The translations under genes and the position numbers were made by a program. Under the pieces are notes generated by a model that saw only the letters and a program-made list of their open reading frames with translations, did not search any database and was not told where the DNA came from. Positions 24,600 through 35,545 of a stretch of DNA of 64,000 bases are shown piece after piece. Source of the stretch: Eucalyptus grandis (taxonomy: Eukaryota > Streptophyta > Magnoliopsida > Myrtales > Myrtaceae); NCBI RefSeq assembly GCF_016545825.1, contig NC_052613.1, positions 53,488,112 to 53,552,111 on the forward strand, in the 5' to 3' direction. Position 1 is the first letter of the stretch. Each line of letters begins with the position of its first letter.

Positions 24600-25465
24600 A
24601 CTCAACCTACGTTGGGAAAATTGACATTTTGAAATGAAACGGAGCTGAATGATTCGGGTTTGACATGCACTTGAAAACCTACATACCCGAACAAAGTTGA
24701 ACCTAATTATGATCTAAATTTGAAATCAATCAAATTGAAACCAATCCGATCCCTTCGTTTGCCACCTCTTATCTAAAAATAATGTTTGCATAGCCATTGA
24801 TAAGAATAATAAATCGTCAAAAAGTTTTAAACTAAAATGGTAAATTATCCAAAGATTTATAACTAAATTATCAAAATGTTTATGAGTAAATTGACCGTGG
24901 TGTAATAGATTTATGATTTTTTGGATAATTTTCCCAATTTCGAACACAAACTTGAATGCTTTCTGAAATTTATCATTAATATTAGAATTCTAGGCTAATG
25001 CAAATCTTTTTTTAGAGTGTGAATTATTGGGACACCCTGTGACTTTTGGTGAGGATATTAAGGACAACCCTTGTGTTTTATAAATCTGCTATGACCTCAA
25101 GCCTCACATAAAAGTCTGATAAGAGAACATTAATGTCTTGGAGCTGAGTAAGTCCTTCAACTACTTCGTTTGAGGTTTCGTGCAAACCTCGGCATCCTTC
25201 AGACATTAAACATTCCTTAGGCCTTTAAGTGTAAAGCCAAGTAGAGAGCTTGAAAAATATATTGTATCGATAGGAGGAGTAGGACGCGTGGGGACCAATA
25301 CATTAAAAATAAAGAACGTAGTTGCTGCATTAGCAGACAAGTGTTGACAGCTCCTATCGGTTGGAAACAACCTCTGTCTGATAAGGGAGTTTCTTTGTAA
25401 CTAGATACCAAAGATCCAAGGCAGGTCCTCGATTAATGTCTAACAAGAGAACATTAATGTCTTTA
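24600..25465. other. AT-rich intergenic stretch
   Basis: No gene is supported. The segment 24770-24935 has 'taaatt(a/g)(t/c)caaa' phrasing reminiscent of the foldback family but no second arm was found. Confidence 0.35.
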
Positions 25466-26221
25466 GGTTCTGTTCGTTTCCCGGAATATAATTTTCGGGA
25501 AAGCATTTTTCAGATTTTATGATATTTGTTTTGAGGAAAATGAATTGGTTGGGGAAAACATTTTTATGAAGGGAAAAAAGTCCTCTAAAATAAGGGAAAA
25601 TATTTTCTACTTTTGACAAGGAGGAAACATTTTCCATACATTATTTTACCTCACTATCCTTCGTCAAATACATTTTTTTATTTTTTAATTTTTTTTTTAA
25701 AATCGAGGCTTGCCAACATCGAGTGACCTCTGGCAAGGCTCGAGCCCCACCTAGGTTGTCAAATTTGGCAGGGCTCAAGCTTGCCGGTGTCGGGCCAGCT
25801 TGGCCTCGCCTGATCAAGTGAGGTAGAGCAGGCTGACAAGACTCGATCTTATCGGAATTTGACGAGCTTGAACCTTGCCAACATGTGCCAAGGCTCCAAC
25901 TCATCTCTAGCAAGTTGCTAGCTGCTACTGTGGGCGGCGATTGGTCAATGAAGAAGAAGAAGAAAGAGAAAAAAAAATAAAAAAAAATCAATTTTAAAAA
26001 AATAAAAGAAACATGTATTGGATGAAAGGAAGTGAGGTGAAAGAAGGTACGAAAAATGTTTTCCTCTTTCTCAAAAGTGGAAAATATTTTCTCTTATGTT
26101 AGAGGACTTTTTTCCTTTCATGAAAAATGTTTTCCCCAATCAATTTATTTTCCATAAAACAAACCTCAGAAAATCCAAAAAATATTTATTGAAAGTTATC
26201 TTCTGTAAAACGAATGGAATT
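25466..26221. mobile_element. Long-TIR MITE, about 756 bp
   Basis: The first about 170 bases and the last about 180 are inverted copies. Shared phrases include 'ttggggaaaacatttttatg' on the left and the complement of 'catgaaaaatgttttcccca' on the right, plus 'aaaagtcctctaa' and its complement. The left flank is TTA (25463-25465); TTA also occurs at 26222-26224. The core (25690-25930) is GC-richer and non-coding. Terminal phrases 'gttcgtttcc' and 'cgaatgga' fit the Tourist-like group of this window. Confidence 0.75.
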
Positions 26222-27339
26222 TTACTTCTTTTTAGATTCATTTCCTCAGGCCTTTCTAATCCTGTGCACTTTCAAAAGCTCTTTCGTTTTGTATCAACCA
26301 CCCATTCAAAACCTCAATTTCGTTTTCTCTTTTCCACGTGGACGGATGATATTCCAATCCACCTAATACAATCGCGTCGAGTGTCATTAATTCTCCTTAC
26401 ATGTTCATAATGATAATGATTCTTCTTATTGTATTTTGATTTAGGCGAATGAAAATGTCAAATTTTAACGGAATCCGAAAATCTCCCTCATAGATGTGCA
26501 AGCTTTATATTGTTTCGAAAATTCACATTAAACTGGATCTTTTCATACTTATTGTTTGGATGATATTTGGATAAGAAAACTTTATCATTCGGAATCTTGG
26601 AATTGGATCAAAAGAAAATCCCCAATCAAGGCTTGTTGCAGATAAGGATTAAGAAAATGTAGAAAAGTAGACCAAAAGCTTTTTTTTAACAAACTCGATC
26701 TGTTTAATTTGAACTTCCTCTCTTGCGCAAAAAGGTGACCATAAGGGAAAGGATAAAAAAAAAAAAACAAAAAAAGAGTTATAAAAAATCCATGCCAGCA
26801 CGCGTGATTATCTGGCCATTTATATATACACACATATTTTTGAAAGATCCTAGATAGTTGGTCCGATGTTAAAGCCGAGAATCGCTACATATTGAAATAA
26901 AAGTTCAAAAGAAATGGAAGTTATTAATTCCTAACATATTCCTTTACAACCTTTGTGTATTTATCTTTCTTTTTTGGTTTTTTCCCAAACTATCGTCCAC
27001 CCTTCATAAAATTCACGATTTTAATGTTAAAATGACCAAAAAATAAAAATTGATGCAATGAAAAATACTAAATTATTACATTTATGATAAATTTATCCTA
27101 CCAAAATCCCAAGCATATATAATTATGACAAATGTACTCTCGGTTAGATTCTGTTAAATTTTACAACTAAATTGCTAAGTTAGATGGCACACGTCAATTG
27201 ATTGATGTATTAATTTAGGGTTTTGTCTTCTGTTTCATTATTAATCTAGTTTAACATAAACTAACAAATAATGAATTCGTCATAAATATCTCAATTTGAT
27301 TTTTTTTATGGTTAAGAAATTACTTTGGAGTAAATTTAT
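26222..27339. other. Intergenic region upstream of MORC
   Basis: AT-rich sequence with no supported gene. A TATAAATA motif lies at its right edge (27340-27347). Confidence 0.4.
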
Positions 27340-27524
27340 TATAAATATGGTCGTTTTTCAAAGTATTTTAAAAAACCGGAAAAAAAAAAAGAAAAATCAA
27401 TCCGCGTCGCGCCACTTCTCTCTCTACCCTTCCTGAAACTCCATCCTCTCTCTCTCTCTCTTTCTGCTACTGGAGCAAATCTCGCAGCCCTACTAACGGC
27501 AGTGCACGGCACTGGCATTCTGCG
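27340..27524 (+). promoter_or_regulatory. MORC core promoter and CT-rich leader
   Basis: TATAAATA at 27340-27347 predicts transcription starting near 27375. The remaining about 150 bases up to the ATG contain a CT repeat (about 27418-27462), typical of plant leaders. Confidence 0.45.
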
Positions 27525-27629
27525 ATGGACTCCATCGTCAAGCGAGAGCCTGACGAGTTCGTACGCACGCGCAGCGACCGTACGCCGATTTACATCAGCA
27601 GCGACGACCGCAACGACGGCGTCGACGGC

Positions 27630-27662
<33 letters not shown>

Positions 27663-30600
27663 AGTGGATGCAGCGATCGCTCCGCCGGCGACGGCCGCTG
27701 TCCACGAGCCGCGGCGCTTGGCGCGAGCGCGAGCGCTCCGAAGCGCAAGAAGACGAGGAGCCTGAAGGAGATAGACCGTGACTTGGCGTTGAAGAAACCG
27801 AAGCTCGACGAGGAAGTCGTCGACTTCGCGGTTCCCGTCGATTTCCTCGCTCCGCTGCCGCCGTGCTCGCCCGTGGAGGCTGCTGTCGACGGCGACCGGA
27901 CGATTCAGGCTCGTGCCGTGCGCCGGCAGTTCTGGAAGGCTGGGGATTACGAGGGGGAAAGCAATCGCGACGTTCTTGCTTCTCGCGATGGTACGCATTG
28001 TATTCATGACTGGTTTGGTCCGTATCGAAATGATTTTACACGACATTGTCTCCTTCCTACGCTGATAGAAGTATTTTCAGAGGCAATTCGCTGTCGTGTA
28101 TTTTCCTTGTAAACGTGCATGGTCGTCCTGTTCCATTGATGCACTGTGGAAAAACAAGTTTCGATTTTGATCTTCACAAACTGTAAAACGGGCCGTTGTC
28201 TAACAACTTATAGCATGTCGATGTTTGCAGCTACAGGTCTTGAGTTTGATTTCTTCTAAGCATATTCTCTGGGGTGTGTCGACTGCGCTTGCATGTCTAA
28301 CTGACCAATCCGCCTTCGTTTCTCTTATAATTTGGTGCTTCAGTTGGCATGGATCGTGTCAGAGTCCACCCCAAGTTTCTCCATTCCAATGCAACCAGCC
28401 ATAAATGGGCTCTTGGAGGTATCCCTCTCTGATTAGCTAAACGCTGGAGTCTTAGTCCTTTCAGAACTTTTTTGTTTGTTTGCCGTATACGGCTTTGTGT
28501 ATTAGGTGGAGCAATCTCACTTTCTAGAATTTTGATATGCAGCTTTTGCGGAGCTTCTTGACAACGCTGTAGATGAGGTAACGATATGAATCTTGTACAT
28601 CTGTGCATCTGTTCACGGCGGACATTTCCTTACTATGATAACGGTAGGTTTGCAATGGAGCCACTTATGTTCACCTTGACTTGTTGGAAAATAAAAGGAA
28701 GAATTTCATAGCCTTGGTGATTGAAGGTACCCCTCTCCCCCTTCCCTCCTCTCTCTCTCTTTCTCTCTCTCACACCCACTTAGCCACACAGAACACATGC
28801 TATGATATTTGTTTGTTTCACCAGTCACCATTCTTGCATTGCAACTCCCTGAAAATAGGCCTGTGATATATATTTGCAGCATAACCTTCATTTGCTAGCA
28901 AGAGCCAGCATTGTGTGTATTATGTTTAGATTACTTGACCATCTAATGATCTCAGAGAACAGATAATTTCATGTTATTAATTCTTTCACGATGACATTGT
29001 TGGAGAAGCTATCATGATTGTGTTTACCCTGATATTAACGAATGCACGTGCTGACTCGTTAACTGCAGATAATGGTGGAGGGATGACCCCTGACAAAATG
29101 AGGAAGTGCATGTCTCTCGGATATTCTGCCAAAAGCAAAGCTGCAAACACGATTGGTCAATGTGAGCTCTGCTTGTATTTCATTAACCCGTTTCTGTCTT
29201 CAGAAAGACAATATTTAAAAAAGGGTTTTATACTTATGCACCTCCTTTTTCTTTCCTTCTTTATAGATGGAAATGGGTTCAAGACAAGTACCATGAGGCT
29301 GGGAGCAGATGTGATTGTATTCTCACGTAGTGGGAAATTAGGAGGAATGAGGTGTGTGTCTTCTATTTAGCATGGAAACTTAATTTCAAAGCTTGTTTTT
29401 GCTCCCTTGCTGATTGACTGTCTTTATAAGCTCTGCTATATATTTGGTCAAATGGAAATTCCCAAAAGAAATTGAATTATTTCCGCTATTAACTGAAGAT
29501 TAGCATAGAATATCATGCTATAAAGTGCTTTGATAACTGAACACATATTATTCCTTCCAGCGCATCACAAAGCATTGGTATGTTGTCCTACACATTTCTA
29601 AGGGCAACAGGCAAGGAAGATATAATTGTTCCTATTGTAAGTATATTGAACTTTCATCCCAATTTAGTCTTTGATGCTCTTTTCACCAGCAATTTTTTAT
29701 AGTAAAATGGCACCATAAGAGAGCTAACCAATGTAACTGATTAGTAGGTATATCTCATACTCTATAAGGTCTATCAAAGACTGTAGCCAGTAAAGAAACT
29801 CTCATGTCACCAAAAGTTTAATGTGGGTATAAATCTATTTCCATAAACCAAAGAGGCGTTTTCTCTATTTTAAAGGATTCCCATCCCGGTTTTTCCATTT
29901 TTATCTTTACTAGTTTCTGTTGGGATGAAAAAGTCCTTGTCAAGAAATGGATGTGTTTTCACAGATCTTTTTCACCAACGAGTCCAGCCACTTTTGCTCA
30001 GTTATTATGTCTTTCATCCTCTATTCTCTGTTTATAGTTGTATTTGCATATTCAAGGAAACTCAAATTTCGACAATGGTGTGCAACGACAATGAGAGAAC
30101 CTATTTGGGATGTCCAGATTGCAGGGTCCAGATATTTACATAGTACGATAGAATGCTGTTGATAGATATTTTAGCCCTACATCCTGTTGTCATCTTGTTA
30201 ATGGCATAAGCAATGTCAGGTCTATCACTGCGGATTGCTAGTAATAATACTTTATCTTCAGTAAATGTATGAAGTGTAATAAATCTGAAACTTCCAATTG
30301 TGCAAGAAGTTATAAGTCTGATCTCTTGTCAGATGATATTGGGTGGTTGATGTGGGTGATTGCTGAGAAACAGGAAAGGTTGCCTTGTGTTTATTGTATC
30401 AATATCTACTACTTCGAAAGAATATGAGAAGCAAGTGCTTTCTTCTTTGTGCTAACTATCGGCCTATACTTAACAAGTCCGTTTAACATTGTCGAACAAT
30501 TTCTGTAAAATCTTTCTTGTGACTTGTCATTGGAAATTGTAAGGTTGATTACCAGAAAAAGGGACAAGAATGGAGCAAGATAATCAGATCTTCTACAGAG

Positions 30601-33600
30601 GATTGGAATAGAAACTTTGAAACCATTTTGCATTGGTCACCATTTGAAAATAAGGAAGAACTTCTTCAGCAGGTAACTTGGTGTTCTAAGAATTTCTCAC
30701 CGATTTGTCCTTATTATTCTTCCACGTCACTCTGCTTCTATTTTGACATAGGAATGACATTTTCTGACGTGTATTATCTGTGGAAAAAAGAGGATTAGTT
30801 CTTTCACATCTCATGATCCTCCTCCTCTTCCTGGTCTTCCTATTATTTCGAGGTCATTCTGATTGAATGCTTTTGTTATTGTGTTAAATTTGGCTTTGAC
30901 AATTGATTTCATTATATTAAATTTGACTAGGCAGACCAAGTTATTCACCAGCATTATGGTTTAAAAGAGTTTCATGGAAGATTGCGAGCTGGCAGGAATT
31001 GTTTATTGATCTCTATTACTCTCTATGACTAATTCATGCTATTGCTTGCAGTTCAATTCGTTACAAAATCAAGGTACACGCATAATGATATATAATTTAT
31101 GGGAAGATGATGACGGAAGTCTGGAACTCAATTTTGATACCAATCCTCATGTATGCCTTAAGCACCTTTACTTTCTTATGGCAAGTTTAACTTTAACCCT
31201 TACAAGGTCGAATACTGCTTGGTGAGTTCCTAAGTTGATGAATTTTACCTATGAATTTGCAGGATATTCAAATCAGGGGAGTAAATCGGGAAGAGAAGAA
31301 AATAAAGATGGCTAAACAGTTTCCGAACTTGAAACATTTTCTGACTTACCGACATTCGTTGAGGGTACATGTCATGTGATCAATTAAAACACCATAATTT
31401 TTAAGATATATGCAGTAGTGCCAGTAAGTTTTGTTGAATGGAGGATCTAACCAAGTTCTCACTTCTGTTTTGTTAGAAAGGGGTCTGTTTTCTTTTCTTG
31501 TAAAACAATCTTCGTCTTGTGTCGAGTGTCTTGCAAACTGGGACCACCTTTCCAGTAATTTCCACGAAGCTTACTCAATCCATTGGTAGACTGATCTGGC
31601 TTCTTCTATAGAAATTTTTATTACACTTCAGCTTTCGGAGATGAGCAATATTCTAATATGTGCATCAAGAGGGTTTTTCCTGCATCCTGCCAGGAAGACA
31701 TCCTGACAATTAGTATACTGCCGGGCATATGGTCTAGTTCTGTTTCTACTAATATTTGTGTCATGTGTATGGATGGACAGTGGACTCAAAAATGCGTGTG
31801 CTGGTTCACTGTGTCGCATCTATTCGACCTTTGTTATAGTGCTTTTAAAGTGCTGTCTGGACTGGCTGTTGTCTGAAATGTCTGTTATTGTCTATAATTT
31901 ACATAGCTTGGCAAAAATCTGTGAATCTGGAAATGCCAGTGAAGCACCATGCGTTACAGCTATCTATGTCATTCTTGATTGATACTTAAAATTTGGATGG
32001 CAGCCATCCTAACCAAAAAATAATTTCTACTAAGTTGTTTGTTACACCGTTAAATTTGGAAAAACGGTTATGTATTCATTTGGTGGGATTTGCACATGTT
32101 GACAGGATATTCAGATGCTAAATTTGTATGATGGTCATAACTTATGTTTTCCATTTCATATTGCCAGAGTTATGCATCAATCCTCTATCTCAGGCGGCCA
32201 CCTGATTTCAGGATCATTTTGCGTGGGGCAGATGTTAGACACCACAGCCTGGTGAATGACATGATGCTGAGCCAGAAGATAACATACAAGCCTTCAAATG
32301 TTGCTGACAGTGTGCCCAACAATTCAAATGTAATTGATCATTTGCTTTGACCTGCCAGATGGATTTAAATTTAGATCAACTGAACATGCTTTATTTTTCA
32401 ACAGATGGTTGCCAGTGTGACCATTGGCTTTGTGAAGGATGCTTCCTATCACATTGATGTTCAAGGTTTCAATGTTTACCATAAGAATCGACTTATTAAG
32501 GTTCGTCTTAAAATTCTGTTGAAGATTTTTGCTTTTGTTTCATTGTACATAATACGAATCAATTATCAAAGTTGAGAGGTTGAGCACCTGGATTTGTACC
32601 AATGTTTGTTCAAATAAATGCACTTATGAGTCTGGGCACTTCATTTGATTAGGTGCTTGATCTATGATTTAGTTTTGAATTTTTTTAACTGTATTTTTTC
32701 TTGTGGTACTCATGAAGAGAAATGTTATATCAACTATTCCTCTTACAAGGATATATTTCACTTAAAATTTTAATCAATAATGGTTTTGCTGGATGTTGGT
32801 TGCATGTCTTTTACATTGTATTTGATGTTGTAGGTTCTACAGTTCCTGATTTCTAATACTTTCTATTTTCTTGAGTTGCATGATGTCCTACTTGCACTCT
32901 ATTCTTCTTTTAACTGATTAAGTAGTACCAGCTCCTAAGACACTCACTCATGAAATTGGCAATCAACTACTGTTTTTTGAGTTGTTAAGAGAGAAAATAC
33001 AATGGAGGGTAGATTCATATTATTAAGTTCTGCAGTGCTTGTTTTCTGTTCTCTGGAGTTCCTTTAGTCATATCCCTGTCCTATTTGTCAGCCCTTCTGG
33101 AGGGTTTGGAATGCTGCTGGAAGTGATGGCCGCGGAGTTATAGGTAAGGTTGATTATAATTGCGGGGGGATAATTAGATGGTAGCTCTTGATTTTGCGTG
33201 GCAATAATAGCTCTTGGAAGGAGTGGTTTTCAACCTTGCTCTCCATATGTTTCTTCCCATGACAGGTGTGTTGGAAGTGAACTTCATTGAACCTGCTCAT
33301 GACAAACAAGACTTTGAGCGCACAATAGTGCTTTCAAAACTCGAGGCACGCCTGGTGGTGATGCAGAGAAATTACTGGTTTGTTTTACATTTCTCCTGGC
33401 TCTATGATGTGTTTTAGGGCTATTTTGTTGAACCTTGCATGATCTTTTATCCATATCAACTGTTTGTGGCTTCATCATGCGTATCCCTTTCTCTTTTGGG
33501 GACTAAGAAGGTAATGTACCTCCTAACAAATTCCTGTTCAATCATTTATCAGGAATACAAATTGCCATCATGTTGGTTATGCAGCAACTCAACAATCAAA

Positions 33601-34973
33601 GAAATCAGTTTCTTCTCAAATGAAAGGCTCTAATAAAAGTAAATCGTGTTCTCCCTCAGTAGGGAAGGGGAGTGGAGTAATCAGTCCATGTTCTAAGTTC
33701 AAGCAGACTGTGAACCAGGAGGAGGCATCTACAGACTTGGATGAATCAAGTGAGGAAAGAAGTTCTGACGAGGTTTCCTTGGCTAATGTTGATGGCCAAC
33801 AAACTATAACATGTAATTTCAAAATTGGTTCCTTGGGAAGAGCTTCCCAAACAACGGTAGATTCTCAGTTTTACAGTCTCATGTTTCTTTCCATAATTAC
33901 CTGTTCAGGAAACTTGATGCTTCTAGCTGCTTATAAATATGTATACACATCATAAAAATTATTATAAGCACAGAGAGTATCTAATTTTTTTAGGGTTTTC
34001 TTTTTCTTTTTTTGATGGCTGACTTTTCATGTATGACAAGGATGGTCTCTATTCTGTCATTTACTTGAATAAATAGTGCAGAGGTTGTCAATCTTATGAT
34101 TGGTGTAATGAGACTGGTGCTGAGATCTCGGTTCCTTGCAAGTAGGCAGTTTTTTCCACTTGTCTCTAATTTTATCATGTTTCTTGTTCACTCACAGGAC
34201 AGTATCAGAAACAGTGATGCTCATGTTTCTGCGTGCCAAACAGACATGTTAGTCAGGTTGAAAGAAGAGAACTGCGATTTAAGACAAAGGTAAAAAAAGT
34301 GCTATTTGAATTTCCTTTTTTCACACCTTTAGAAGTCGCTACTTATTGGTAATGTCAAATCATATTTCTACTGTTCGTTCTTTGCAAGATTAAAAGAAAA
34401 AGTGGGATTGGATGCAATGAATTTGCTGCACCAGTTGCAGGTGGAGAGAGAAAGACGCAAATCTCTTGAAACAAAAGTAAGTGGAAAATTGATTCTTTTC
34501 AGTGTCATCCAGTGAATTGCATTGCCTTGCTCACAGATTGCAGATGTTAACTATGGACACTACTTGTATACGTGTGCTTTTCTGTTCTTGCTTCTTCTAG
34601 TTTCTCAGTACAAGTAGTTGTATATCTGCTTGATCAGTCTTAAAGAGCGGCGGTTTGCATTCTTTTTGGGTGTGCAATACAGCTTAAGGAAGGAGAAGAA
34701 AAAATTAGAGACGTGGACAAGGAGCATACAGCACTAATTAACATGTTTGTGGAGGAAAGGACCCGGGGAGAACAGGAGGAAGACGAACTCAGGGAGCAAC
34801 TGATGGTCCGCACACGCTTTTCCTAATGTCATAATTGGTCAAATATCATTTGTTTTTGCTCAAGTCTTATTATCCATTTGACACAGGCTGCGTCTAGTGA
34901 GATTGATCGACTGCTTCATATGTTAAGGCAGTTACAAGACATGAAGGTCTTAAATCGCAAAGTCGAACGCTGA
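27525..34973 (+). CDS. MORC: MORC-family GHKL ATPase, 784 aa, 19 exons
   Basis: Plant Microrchidia ATPases compact chromatin and silence transposons in the nucleus; several also modulate resistance-gene signalling. Exons: 27525-27990, 28344-28418, 28543-28577, 28648-28726, 29069-29161, 29267-29351, 29561-29636, 30544-30672, 31052-31150, 31263-31364, 32168-32329, 32405-32500, 33092-33143, 33266-33377, 33553-33856, 34198-34289, 34389-34476, 34683-34805, 34887-34973. All introns are GT-AG and the frame stays open. Visible landmarks: an Asp8 run (residues 39-46), a basic KRKK segment, FWKAGDYEG (136-144), ATP-binding motif I ELLDNAVDE (184-192), motif II DNGGGM (219-224), YGNGFKTS (250-257), the S5-like FNVYHKNRLIKPFWRVWNAA, and a C-terminal coiled coil from about residue 665. 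Length and the IRGVNREEK region point to the MORC1/4/7 side of the family rather than MORC6, but I cannot assign an orthologue. Confidence 0.92.
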
Positions 34974-35545
34974 AGCACAGATTATAGGCTCATCAGATTC
35001 AACATTGACATGGTATGAACTCTTACTTATGGAAGGATTTCTGACAACCGTAAAATCGCAGGATGGTCAGTTGTTCCATACATCCATGAATTTCATGAGC
35101 AAGGCTTCGAGTTTATCTGATAGACGAGGTATATTAGTTTTTGTTCAGTCCGATAGTCAGTGTTTCTCCATGTACATGTTAATCAAAACAAGGTTAGATT
35201 AATTGGTAGATGGCGGGTTATACATACGGTTCCAATGCTGTCCTGGTAATGCGATCTCGGGTCGAGATCTCCTGACGAAGATGACCCAACGTGAACGGAT
35301 TAAACAGTTCAGATTTGCAACATGTGCTCGAAACTTCTCGTTACATTGCCTTTATCAAAATGTCAATTGAACTTTTACATCAACCCCAGTAACAATTGTC
35401 AAGAACGTCCCAAAAAATTGCATCGACCCGACTCTGTCATCTTGCTGGAAAACAATAATCATCTAACAAAAAGTCCCATGGTGTCTTTTCATAAAAGGAA
35501 TCATCATCCTCAGCTGTTACTCGCGGCTCTCTCACCAGATGAAAG
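34974..35545. other. Convergent 3' region between MORC and EXO70B1
   Basis: Two genes end tail to tail 572 bases apart. The interval should hold both 3' untranslated regions. Short frames here are not supported. Confidence 0.5.

Noticed and set aside
27339..28046. 235-codon minus-strand frame antisense to MORC exon 1
   Set aside because: The Ala/Val-rich run is the complement of the GAC/GGC triplet array.
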